Assembly: GCA_015068035.1 (NCBI GenBank)
Contig: SVLI01000004.1
Location: forward strand, 1-64,000
Length of the DNA: 64,000 nt
Direction of reading: 5' to 3'
Source: Oscillospiraceae bacterium
GTDB lineage: Bacteria; Bacillota; Clostridia; Oscillospirales; Oscillospiraceae
Shown here: piece after piece, positions 17,201 to 26,200 of the stretch
Layout: each line of letters opens with the position of its first letter
Numbering within the stretch: the stretch's first letter is position 1
The notes under the pieces: model-generated
Told to the model about the DNA's origin: nothing
Seen by the model: the letters and a program-made list of their open reading frames with translations, nothing else
Database searches by the model: none
Program-made: the position numbers and the translations under genes

Positions 17201-18827
17201 AGCTATAGGTTTCTCCGGGAACCAGAGTGTACTTATACCGGTTCTGTGTTTCTGTCTCTCTGTGGGTAGTAAACGGCATCACAACTCCGTTGCTGTTTAC
17301 CACCTCAATGGTTACATCCCTATCCGAAAGGAAAGACAGCGTCTTGCCTTCACCGGGCTGGATGGTCAAGGTGTAGGCATTGGAATATCCGCCTGCCGAA
17401 ACCGCAATTTCAACGTCCGTTACCCCGTTCACCGGAACGGCAATCGGCTCCGTTAGCGGCTGACCATTCACCGTAATGATGTAATCCTCTCCCAAGCCTG
17501 TGGCGCTGATCGAGACGGAAGTCGTGGTGTCCAGCACTTTATAGGTGTATTCCTTCACATCGCCGGAAAAGGCATACGTTGCCGCCTGATCCGTACCGGC
17601 CTGATCCGCAACCGTAATGGAAGTCAGGGTGGGAATTCGGTCAAAGGTCACCGTATAATCCTGGGAATATGTGTAGCCGTCGTCCGCTTCGTGGGTAAGC
17701 CGATATACAATTGTGTTTCCAGCCGCACCCTTGCCGAGCACTTCATAAGCACCGCTGTTCCATGATTCAAAAGCCAGCTTCTTTTCCATCTGCTTTCCCG
17801 TGCTTGCCATGGTGTAGATTGCGGTAAACACAGGCGCCTTGCTGAGCTGGGCAGTATCATATTCTGCATAAGAATAGACTGCACCAACGAACATATCCGA
17901 CACCAAAACCGTCATCTGCCGGTCTGTCCACTCTCCTCGGGAGAATTCTGCATCCGTAAATTTGTGCTCTTCGTTGCTTTCCGCGCCGTAGCTGCCGGAA
18001 AGACGGAGCGTGTCTGTTTTCAGCCACAGCTGCTCCGGCAGTTTTACTTCAAAAGAAACATCTGCGGAAACTGCGACAGAACCGGACACCTGCAAGCCGT
18101 TTTGCGCAACCCGGAATACATAGTTTCCCATAGGCAGCAGCAGTTTTCCGTCGCCGTCATCTGTCCACACTTTCCCGTAAGGGTTCTCTGCCACGATGGT
18201 CACTCCGGGGAAATTACCGGCTGAATACAGCTTGGTGCCATCGGTAAAGCTGACAGCATACTGTGTGCCACTTAGCGTTTCTTCGTATTCCCGAACCGTC
18301 GTATTCAGATCATAGGCCAGCATTCTTGCGTCATCTTTGCTGGCGCCCACAAAATTCTTCTTTGCGGTGTCATATTCAGCCTTGGCTGCTTTGCGAACAT
18401 CCTCTTCCTTTTCCTGATAGTCCGCCATAGCAGTCATCAGCATGACCAGACCCTCGTTTGGTTTGCTTTCGGAAGAAGGCCGCTCACTAAAGCAGAAATG
18501 CGTCACAGAGGAAGCCGGGGCAGACAGGTCATAGCCGCCGTCCTGGTCGCTGCGGGTGAAGTTTCCCGTAACACCGTCAATAGCAGTGACCTGTCCCTGC
18601 TCCATACCTGTGAATGTATGACCGCTGTTTTGCAGCGCCTCACCCAGAGTCTGCCCCTCGGCATAGGTGATGTACTCCGGCGCGATCACCAGCTTCCCGC
18701 CGGCCTCCGCAACCAACACAAATTTTCCCGCCGGCTGGGCCGCCTCTGCACCGACAGGCAGAATGCCAACGATCAGCAGCAGCGCCAACAGCACGCCCGC
18801 CAGCCGTAATCCCTTCTTCGTATTCAT
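14274..18827 (-). CDS. Large secreted protein: beta-sandwich repeats, PQQ-type beta-propeller, dockerin
   Basis: A 1517-residue exported protein with a Sec signal ending near AEA-AQPAG. The N-terminal region (ITYAEGQTLGEAL) faintly resembles DUF4430. Residues about 300-900 hold cadherin-like beta-sandwich repeats (SITVADQAG, YTLTIQPGEG, YTVTFDRIPTL). Residues about 925-1345 are a PQQ/quinoprotein-like beta-propeller (FRGSNTNNAV, GSPILVGGDLITYAGD, CSPVVHNGRAYIGVSG). An Ig-like module (YVTGEKFDPTGMVVTATY) follows, and a C-terminal dockerin with two calcium-loop repeats, GDVNLDGAVDLADAQMIL and ADVSGDGIIDSNDAVLI. The dockerin should plug it into one of the cohesins encoded upstream. In Bacteroidetes the B12-capture protein BtuG is also a beta-propeller, making this a candidate functional analogue; that is inference. 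Confidence 0.88.
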   Translation of the reverse strand: MNTKKGLRLAGVLLALLLIVGILPVGAEAAQPAGKFVLVAEAGGKLVIAPEYITYAEGQTLGEALQNSGHTFTGMEQGQVTAIDGVTGNFTRSDQDGGYDLSAPASSVTHFCFSERPSSESKPNEGLVMLMTAMADYQEKEEDVRKAAKAEYDTAKKNFVGASKDDARMLAYDLNTTVREYEETLSGTQYAVSFTDGTKLYSAGNFPGVTIVAENPYGKVWTDDGDGKLLLPMGNYVFRVAQNGLQVSGSVAVSADVSFEVKLPEQLWLKTDTLRLSGSYGAESNEEHKFTDAEFSRGEWTDRQMTVLVSDMFVGAVYSYAEYDTAQLSKAPVFTAIYTMASTGKQMEKKLAFESWNSGAYEVLGKGAAGNTIVYRLTHEADDGYTYSQDYTVTFDRIPTLTSITVADQAGTDQAATYAFSGDVKEYTYKVLDTTTSVSISATGLGEDYIITVNGQPLTEPIAVPVNGVTDVEIAVSAGGYSNAYTLTIQPGEGKTLSFLSDRDVTIEVVNSNGVVMPFTTHRETETQNRYKYTLVPGETYSYIATKDTYYHIADDFRLENVANSTITVDFADMGNWLTELAFGTAKQTKFKNTLPLNTEFAPGNHSYRISYIDTEHNAFLWVSSDEPHVEITALYTQLFTDEIYHGKEYQIDLLSGSATGEKLSRFLMDENPIENTMTVRLTKESNGVTYYQDYLVEFKRELTLKDISAKCDGVTTTLVRQNGTPGFQSGIRSYDITVSMAAQSLDLSFVSYTDNLCFGEESVGYEILVDGVNVTESKLSAIALDGTMNTQVVTVTVKNEKTPEGTGVYVLNVLKSPPVEATFAISPGNALLNIYEVMSGERLWPDENGAYQLCEGYSYAYTATEYGYVGKSGTLEVTRNDQNELIVKDADVSYKVTESGAGGAVVIAWELPKVPANSAINPGIWSPWPNFRGSNTNNAVTGFRIPTTADDGTLYWANKLGSGIDSDAVGSPILVGGDLITYAGDRIFRVDTVTGEILATGYMDHKSSFSITPPTYAEGMVFVALSDGCVQAFNASTLESLWIYKDPLGGQPNCPLTVKNGYLYTGFWNSETGDANFVCMSITDEDPTEAKEAKPVSWYYTSKGGYYWAGAYAGDGFVLVGTDDGNNSYVGQTSRLLLLEAKTGRVLDSWDNMNGDIRSTVVYDSVTNAYYFTSKGGSFYGFQVAGQKLTNKWTVGLENSIGGIPMSTCSPVVHNGRAYIGVSGVGQFTAYSGHNITVIDIPSRSIAYSVPTQGYPQTSGLLTTAYEAESGYVYVYFFDNYTPGKLRVLRDKPGMTAADYVTTEKEYTAAYALFTPTGDHAQYAICSPIVDEYGTVYFKNDSAHLMAFGSAIEKIEITTAPNRLSYVTGEKFDPTGMVVTATYANGKTRDITRYVTWSGETLTDRDATFTISFPYVMYHNQEDGTEMITGVVSKTPSVTLELTIMDGTLGDVNLDGAVDLADAQMILDYEAKTVNRELSIPVADVSGDGIIDSNDAVLIRQFLAGKFDKFPAEKGE

Positions 18828-18843
18828 GAGGCATACTCCTTCC

Positions 18844-21126
18844 TCAGTACAGGCAGGCAGCCCACTTGAGCCACATACGTTTGTACCACTTCACTTCCGA
18901 TTTCAGTTTTTCCAGCACATGGCTGTGGAACTGAGCGGCAGCCACCCGATGGTCTTCCTCCATCGTCTGACCGCTGAACATAGCCTGGTCATTTAAGCTT
19001 GTCACAGCTTCAAACTGTGCGCCAAATTCTGTGCCGTATTTTTCTTCCAGAGGTTTTGCAAGGCCGCGCATGGAACCGTTTCCGCGACTAAAGCCCAGCT
19101 TTTCCAGAAGCGCTGCAGTATCCGCATAGATCCAGGCAACTGCATCACGGGCATTCTGGCTCCGGAATTTTTCTTCTTTCCGTCGCAGCAGGAGCTTTCT
19201 TCTCAGCCAAAGGCCCAAAGCCACAACAAGGAGCGCCGCCAAAACAATCAGCAGTCCCCAAAGAACCGTTTTGAGAACGATCATGACCATGCTGCCTCCA
19301 ACCGGCTGCGGCTGCTCGTCTTCGGGAGGCTCTTCTTCCTCTTTGTCTTTTTTCTCCGTGGTATCCTTATTGGAGGAGTCATTTTTGTCAGGCTCGCTAC
19401 GTTCGGGGTCTTCCAAAATCTCCCCGATGCCGGGTGTCAGATCCATAGGGATCCAGCCGATGCCATCCTGATAGACTTCCACCCAGGCTTTGGCACAGTT
19501 GCTGTCCACCGTCATGGTTTCGCCGCTTTCATATTTCTCTGCCATCTCCGGAGAAATCACATAGCCTTCCGCATACCGCGCAGGGATTCCGAAATAACGC
19601 AGAGTCATGGCCGCCACGGTGGCATATTGGAAAGAGGTTCCCTCTGCCATTTTCAGCGGCAGCTCCATATCCTCAGGCGTGCCTTCCTCCGGGAAGCATT
19701 TGCTCAGAAAGATCAAAGTGCATTCCTGCGCCTGCTGCAAAGTGAGGTTGTCGGCGCTTCCGTACTGCGCTGCGGTCTCATCCCACTGCTCCTGCAAAAG
19801 CGCTTTCACATCCGTGGGGATCTGCAGATAGTAGTGACCCACGAACTGCCGGTAACCGCTTTCTGCTTTCCGGTACTGGAGCACGGCAGGATCATCGGAG
19901 GTCTGCAGATGGGTCAGCACCTGCAGAATATCATCGGCGCTTCCGGCGGTGACGGAGTAAACATAGCTCCGCTCCCCTTTTCCGTAAACACCGTCTGTGT
20001 TCAAGTTTTCCGCCTCCACCCATGCCCCCTTGCCAATGCTGAAGGGTACATAACGGTAGTAGCTGCAAGCTCCGATATTCTGAATGGTAACGGTGCTCTG
20101 CTCCATTCCGGCATAAGCAGCCGCTGCATCAAACTGTGCATTCCGGTCAAAAGCATTGAGGTTGAGCCAATACAGAAGCTGCTTGTTCTTGACCAAAGCT
20201 TCCGTATCCAACGGCGTCCAGGCATCTCCCGTAAACACCGCACCGGTGTAGCCCCGCAAAAACATCTGCTGGGGTTTTCCCATGGTGACCGCAAGCGCCT
20301 GTTGCGCTTTTTTATCCGTCTTCTGATAATTGGAGAAGTCACCTTCCGGCAGAGTTGTGTATTTGGTTTCGTACTCTTTCTCGTGGATTGTCTGATGTAC
20401 ATTCTCCCGAATCCGGGCAGCCCTGCTCTGCACGCCGGGCAAGCTTGACAAGGCGATCAACAGAAAAGCAGCCACGCCGCAAATCAACCAGCTTGTCACG
20501 ACGGGAGCAGCAGAGTCCTTCTTCCGCCAACCGCTGTACACAAGAATCAACACCGAAACGGCCAGCACCGGAAGCAGCCATACAAAGCGCACATCTGTGC
20601 CAAAACTTGTCATGCCGAAAATCAGCGCAGCGGGCAGCAAAACCGCCAGCACAGCGGGCGCACGGGAAACAAGCCAGCAGCAGGCCAAGGCGATCACGCA
20701 GGCGCACACGCCCGAGAACAGAGAAACGCAGAACCCGCTCTGTTCCTTACTCAGCTGCAGCTCCCACTCCGGGAGTACCCAACCGGTGCCTTGAAGCATC
20801 GCATCACTTGCCGTATTCCAAAAGACCCGAAAGCCCTCCAGCAGCTGCTTGCGGAAAACCACGGTTAACACCAGCGCAACAAACAAACCGCCGATATATA
20901 ACCAGTTTTCGTGTCCGGCCCTGAGCAGGACGCCGTAGACGAGGCATAGCCATACAGATACTGCCAGCATCACAGGCCAGGCGTTGCCCGTGAGTCCCGT
21001 TGCCGTCAGCACCAATACCGCCGAGGCAAACAATGCCACCAGGGTCTGCAGCACCCAAAAGGTATCTTTCTTTCTGGGACTCACGGTCTGGCGAAGCCGT
21101 ATCCCCGCTTTATTCCGTTGGGTCAA
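18844..21126 (-). CDS. TgpA-like membrane protein with degenerate transglutaminase domain
   Basis: A 760-residue membrane protein: about six N-terminal helices (residues 20-220), an extracytoplasmic domain of about 390 residues, a helix near 615-642 and a cytoplasmic tail. The extracytoplasmic part aligns with a transglutaminase core, with GIPARYAEGYVISPE and the late motif GIGWIPMDLTPG. The catalytic cysteine position is Ser in EGTSFQYATVAAM (expected G-x-C-x-x-FA), and the histidine before AWVEVY is Lys (CAKAWVEVY). Only the Asp remains. It is therefore probably a binding or assembly protein rather than an enzyme. It stands in the usual MoxR-DUF58-TgpA order. Start is TTG behind AGGGAGG. 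Confidence 0.88.
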   Translation of the reverse strand: MTQRNKAGIRLRQTVSPRKKDTFWVLQTLVALFASAVLVLTATGLTGNAWPVMLAVSVWLCLVYGVLLRAGHENWLYIGGLFVALVLTVVFRKQLLEGFRVFWNTASDAMLQGTGWVLPEWELQLSKEQSGFCVSLFSGVCACVIALACCWLVSRAPAVLAVLLPAALIFGMTSFGTDVRFVWLLPVLAVSVLILVYSGWRKKDSAAPVVTSWLICGVAAFLLIALSSLPGVQSRAARIRENVHQTIHEKEYETKYTTLPEGDFSNYQKTDKKAQQALAVTMGKPQQMFLRGYTGAVFTGDAWTPLDTEALVKNKQLLYWLNLNAFDRNAQFDAAAAYAGMEQSTVTIQNIGACSYYRYVPFSIGKGAWVEAENLNTDGVYGKGERSYVYSVTAGSADDILQVLTHLQTSDDPAVLQYRKAESGYRQFVGHYYLQIPTDVKALLQEQWDETAAQYGSADNLTLQQAQECTLIFLSKCFPEEGTPEDMELPLKMAEGTSFQYATVAAMTLRYFGIPARYAEGYVISPEMAEKYESGETMTVDSNCAKAWVEVYQDGIGWIPMDLTPGIGEILEDPERSEPDKNDSSNKDTTEKKDKEEEEPPEDEQPQPVGGSMVMIVLKTVLWGLLIVLAALLVVALGLWLRRKLLLRRKEEKFRSQNARDAVAWIYADTAALLEKLGFSRGNGSMRGLAKPLEEKYGTEFGAQFEAVTSLNDQAMFSGQTMEEDHRVAAAQFHSHVLEKLKSEVKWYKRMWLKWAACLY

Positions 21127-21140
21127 GGCAATCGCCTCCC

Positions 21141-22277
21141 TTAAATCTCAATTTCAGTTAATTGACTGACATAGTCATTCTCGTTGAAGCACACCGCGCC
21201 GTCCAAAACCGTTTCACCGCACAGCAGCATGGTCACATGGCCATAGCGCTGCATATCCACGACTTCACTCTGTGGCGTTTCGGCAATGTAAATCATATGC
21301 GCACACAGGGCATCCGGCCGGGTCTGCAGCAGCAGGCCCGCGCCGCTCACCCCCGTCTCTGCACCGGTGGCTCGCAGCAGTCTCGGGATAATGCCCACAA
21401 ACTCGTCCATTTCCCGAATGCGGTGCGTAATGCACAGATTCCGGTCCGTATCATTCCAGCCCACAGTGAACTGGATACCCATGTCCACAAGGCTGCGGCA
21501 AAGGGAGATCACCACTTCCGCCTGGGCATCAATGAGGCCAGGATTCCGGGTTTCACCGGTTCGCTCCCAAAACACCAGCACATTTTTGGAAATGGGCAAG
21601 CCTGGATCCCGGACGATGAGCTTATCGAATTTATTGGTCAGTTTCCAGTGAATCTGCCTGGGGCTGTCACCCGGAACATATTCCCGGAGCTGGAAAGTTT
21701 CCGTCAAATCCGAGCCGGGCCGTTCCTGAGAATAGCTTTCGCTGTCGTCCGCGGCGCTGGGATTGGGCACCAGAACCACATTCGGCTCAAAAGTTTCCGG
21801 CTGCACGGCAGTATGGGCAACGGCAGTGCACTTGCAGCGTATGCCAAAGATGCCGAAGCAGTCATAGAGCACCACCTGCGGCACCCACACACGGAGTCGC
21901 CCGCAATATTCACTCCCAACCCGCAAGCTGCATTTTTGCACTTTTTTGGGCGCAGCCCAGGTAACAAGCCGCTGTTTCTTCGTTTCCCGGTTCAGCTGGT
22001 TTTGCACCACCACATCGCAGCGCACGCGAAGTGCGGCAAAGACGGTGGGATTTTGCAGCTTGATGGTGATGCTCCCTTCGTCGCCCTTCCGCTGGCTGAC
22101 CGCAGCTTCTATGCTGATCTCGAGCTTTTTTCGCAGATAGGCCGAGATGGGAATGCTGCAAAGGGGCAGCAGAATCAGCAGCAATGCAAGGGCCAGCGCC
22201 ACACCGCTTCCGAACCAGGCAAAGCACCACAGCAGCAGCACTTCCAGCGCAAGCCAGCCTAGTTTCATTGCAATCAT
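21141..22277 (-). CDS. DUF58 domain membrane protein
   Basis: About 378 residues with two N-terminal helices (residues 1-40), a beta-rich segment and a DUF58 domain. The hallmark is seen in YVPGDSPRQIHWKLTNKFD followed by LIVRD; then a von Willebrand A-like region (NVLVFWERTGE, VVISLCRSLVDMGI). DUF58 proteins are encoded with MoxR ATPases and transglutaminase-like membrane proteins and are thought to help assemble or mature envelope complexes. Here that trio is embedded in a cohesin/dockerin cluster. The start is ATG 22277 rather than the TTG two codons earlier. Confidence 0.88.
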   Translation of the reverse strand: MIAMKLGWLALEVLLLWCFAWFGSGVALALALLLILLPLCSIPISAYLRKKLEISIEAAVSQRKGDEGSITIKLQNPTVFAALRVRCDVVVQNQLNRETKKQRLVTWAAPKKVQKCSLRVGSEYCGRLRVWVPQVVLYDCFGIFGIRCKCTAVAHTAVQPETFEPNVVLVPNPSAADDSESYSQERPGSDLTETFQLREYVPGDSPRQIHWKLTNKFDKLIVRDPGLPISKNVLVFWERTGETRNPGLIDAQAEVVISLCRSLVDMGIQFTVGWNDTDRNLCITHRIREMDEFVGIIPRLLRATGAETGVSGAGLLLQTRPDALCAHMIYIAETPQSEVVDMQRYGHVTMLLCGETVLDGAVCFNENDYVSQLTEIEI

Positions 22278-22295
22278 AAGCAATACCTGCTCCCG

Positions 22296-23231
22296 TTATT
22301 TTTTAATCACCGGCATCTTCACGTTTTCGATGACAGAGCGCAAAAGGCTCTCCGGCTTTTCCTCCATCATTCTCGCCTTGGTGGCCAGCACCAGTCGGTG
22401 GGCACAGGTGTCAACAAACACCGCTACAACATCCTCCGGAATGACGTAATCCCGTCCGTGGAGGTATGCATAGGCTTTTGCCATACGGCAAACAGCCAGG
22501 GCACCGCGGGGACTGACGCCCAACGCGATCATGGGATGCTCACGGGTTGCCTGTGTCAACTTGGTTACATACTCATAGATGCTGTCCATGACCTGCACCG
22601 CAGCAGCCTCCCTGATAAGCTGCTGCAGCTCGTCGATATTGACCACCGCCTGAATCTTATCCAACGGATTCTCACGATGACGGTCGCGGAGAATGCTGAT
22701 CTGGCTTTCAAAATCGGGATAACCCATGCTGATCTTGATCATAAAGCGGTCCATCTGGGCGCTGGGCAGCATCTGCGTGCCAGCAGAGCCAACAGGGTTC
22801 TGGGTTGCCAGCACAACAAAGGGGCTGGGAAGTGGATAGGTCTGACCGTCCACGGTAACCCGCATTTCTTCCATGGCCTCCAGCAGAGCGGACTGGGTCT
22901 TGCTGGAGGTGCGGTTGATCTCATCCGCCAGCAGCAGGTTGGTCATAATGGCGCCGGGCTTGAATACGAAGCCGCCGATCTGCTTTTCATAAACGGAATA
23001 GCCGATGATGTCCGAGGGCACGGTATCGGAAGTGAACTGGACGCGGCGGGTATCCAGCCCCAACACCTTGGCAAACGCCATGGCGGTGGTGGTCTTGCCT
23101 GTACCGGGGACATCCTCCATAAGGACATGCCCGCCGGCCAAAACCGCCATCATGATCTTCTCGACAGTTTCATTTTTACCTACAACGACTTTCTCGATCT
23201 CCTGCAGGATTTGGTTCAGTTTGGGATTCAT
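22296..23231 (-). CDS. MoxR-family AAA+ ATPase
   Basis: A 311-residue cytosolic AAA+ chaperone-like ATPase of the MoxR/RavA group. Walker A is in EDVPGTGKTT (near residue 40), Walker B in LLLADEINRTSSKTQSALLEAMEE, sensor 1 in VLATQNPVGSAGT and a late arginine/sensor 2 region in GVSPRGALAVCRMAKA. The length is standard. It has its own GGAGG box and sits 12-18 nt upstream of the DUF58 gene. Its likely role is to drive folding or metal/cofactor insertion of partner proteins; which partner is unknown, though the neighbouring surface proteins are natural candidates. Confidence 0.93.
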   Translation of the reverse strand: MNPKLNQILQEIEKVVVGKNETVEKIMMAVLAGGHVLMEDVPGTGKTTTAMAFAKVLGLDTRRVQFTSDTVPSDIIGYSVYEKQIGGFVFKPGAIMTNLLLADEINRTSSKTQSALLEAMEEMRVTVDGQTYPLPSPFVVLATQNPVGSAGTQMLPSAQMDRFMIKISMGYPDFESQISILRDRHRENPLDKIQAVVNIDELQQLIREAAAVQVMDSIYEYVTKLTQATREHPMIALGVSPRGALAVCRMAKAYAYLHGRDYVIPEDVVAVFVDTCAHRLVLATKARMMEEKPESLLRSVIENVKMPVIKK

Positions 23232-23274
23232 GTATCTTCCTCCATGATCTTTACTTTTTATAGAAAGAAAAGCA

Positions 23275-26200
23275 TTAGACTGTTTCGGCCCCGCCGGCGT
23301 CCTCAGGCTGTTCCGGCTGGGGATCCGGCTCTGGTTCCGGGGGCGTTGTTGTGGGCGGCTCCGTTTTGGGAGGTTCTGTCGTCGGAGGTTCTGTCGTCGG
23401 AGGCTCTGTCACCGGCGGTTCCGTTTGCGGCGGTTCCGTTCCGGGAGTTTCGGCCATTCCGCCGTTGGGATCCGCTTCACCGCAGTATTCACAGTAACCG
23501 CCTGTATAGCGGTGATGTCCGGCGAAGAAGCCCTCCTTATCCATGTCATAGCCGCAGCTGCTGCAATGATAAGTGGTTTTCTGACATGTGGCGTGGATTT
23601 CTGTCAATGTGCCGCTGCATTCATCCACATGCCATGCGCTGCAGATCTGACACTCATAGGTTTCCTTCTGCACACCGTTTTCGGTATAAGTAACGTGCTT
23701 ATACTGATGGCGGCCGCGGTTGGCAATTTCTTCGCAAATGGAGCATTTTTCATAATGCTCTGCCGCAGTTACCTGCCATTTATTATCCAGCGCATGCCCC
23801 TTGGGGGCAGCTTCCTCTTCCCGGATCATATTGCAAATCGCGCACTGGACGCTTCTTCTGCCCGGTTCCGTGCAAGTTGCGGTATTGCTGCCCTCCACTT
23901 CCTTCCAGTTATGGGCTTCTGCCGCATTACATTCCGCGCAGTTGTGATGGTCTGCCGCATTCTCACCGGTATATACCCAACCGTGTTCCGCAGGGTCTCC
24001 AATTTCCTTCCTGCAGTCATTGCAATACTGAATATGGGTTCCGTCGCCAAGGTCCGTGCAGCTCACATTCGCATGGGTGCAGTCCTCCACAATGCCGCAG
24101 CAATGGCAGACGTTGGAAACCGAGCCGTCCGCATTGGTGACTGTTTCCATCCTGTGATTGACCCGGATGCTGCCATTGGCGGCGGACACGCAGTAACCAA
24201 CGGTACTGCCATAACCGGCTGTTCCGCCGCCCACATCCCAGCCGTATGCCAAAGTGTAGCGGACGATCAGCACATCGCCGGGTTGCAAGTACACACTCGA
24301 CATGGACTGACCGGGGTAGTATGTAGAACCACCTACGCTGTACATCCAGCCGGAACCGCTGGTGTAGTCAAACTCTCCGAAGCTATTGCCGGAGCCCGTG
24401 CTTTTGTTCAGTCCGTTTCGATACAGGCAGCGCCAGAGGGTTGCAAGTCCGGTTCCTGCGCCAAAACGGGCATCAATGGCAGAGAGCACTTCTTCCTCTG
24501 TAGCGCCGGGCCACATGCCGCCTTCCAGGGCGTTGGCGTTATGGCCGGTGGTCAGACTTTGCAGATAGAAGCCTGTGTCCAACGTACCTGCATAGCGGCC
24601 GCCCCAGCCAAGCGTCTGCTCGGCTTTCCCGAAAGGTTCGCCGGTATCCTGCCCCATAATGGCTTTGGCGATCACATAGGACACTGGCTCGTCCGCCAGC
24701 ACGTTATAGCTCAAATTCGCCACCACACCTAAACCGAGGGCCGTCATATCCACATAGATGGTCGCTGTGCCGATCTGCTGGCCGGATTCTCTGCGCTGCC
24801 CGTTTAGGGTCAGCGTCAGCTCGCCGTAATTTCCCAGCGCATCCTCTGCATAGATGTTCAGGGTATGGATATTGGTGTCACCCACCTCGGGGTTCGCCGG
24901 ATACAGATCATATTCGGAAGCTGCACCGGAGGAACTGATATAGCTGAGAACCTCACCGTCAAACGTGACGATCAGCTTGGTATCCGTACCGTTCGCGGGG
25001 ATATAGCTGATGACATTGCCGTTTACATCCTCGCTCCACGCCCGGACAGTCAAATTGGTTTTCGTTTCGTTGATAATCTCCTGCCCGTCGAGCAAGTTGG
25101 TGCTGATCTTGATGCTGTTTTCGCCTCTGTGCTTGTAGGGAATATTGACAGTAAAATGATAGACATTGCCGCTGTCATCCTGCGCTTCGATCTCGAAGGT
25201 GTTTTCGCCGGTCTTGCCATCCTTCAAAAGCAGGCTAATCTGTCCCACCGCTCCCAAAGTGACGGTTCTTCCGCTGCCGGATTGATAGCAGGTCACAGAT
25301 GTGATGGACACATTATCCTCTGCGCCGACAAGGGACATGGTGTAGTCAAGCGCTCCGTCTGTGAGCTGATCATCATAAACCGCTTCGGCGGTCTTGCTTC
25401 TTGTGTTCTCGCAGGTGACCTGCCGCGCAACGGGCGCACCGTCTTCCTTTACGGTGTATTCCATTTGCAGAGAAAGATCCGCAGAGTAGTAAATGACGAT
25501 TTCAAAGACTACCCGCTGGCCGCTGACCATTGTATTGACTGTAATATGATAGGCATTGGACGTCGCGCCGGCCGGCATGGAAAGAGGCAGAGATCCGCTG
25601 GCCTCCAGATTGCCGCTGCCGCCGGCTTCAGAGATGTATGCCACACTCAGAATTCGGCCATTCTCCCCATCTGCACCGGTGAGCTCCAGTTCATATGGAA
25701 TTGCGCCGGCGGAAAGCTGGTTGTTTTTGATGCGCAGGACAGATGTATCATCCGCTTCACAGGTTTTTGTTCGCGGAGTTATCCCCTTTTCCATCCAATG
25801 AAATTTCAGCTGCACATCCAGGGTTTCCTGATATGTCAGCTTGTAGTGGTAGAGCACCTCTCTTTCCGCTGTACGAACCGTAAAGGTGAGATTGTAAACC
25901 TCCTTGTCCGCACCGGGTGCAGGATTCAGGATCAGCGTGCCGCTGTCCGGCGCCAGCTCTCCGGATTCTTGCCCGGATGCCGTGGTGTAGTCGGCACCGA
26001 TGATTTGGGCATCTTCTGCCAGAGATCCAATCAACTGCACAGAGTAGCCAAAGACCCGCTCTGTCAAATCGTAATTCTTAACAGAGAAACTCTCGGTCTT
26101 GTCAGGGCCGCAAACAATTTTCCGAACGTTGCTATCCTCTGGATGCCAGGTCAATTCCAAGTCCAGATCCAGACTGTACTCACATTTCAGCACGAATGTG

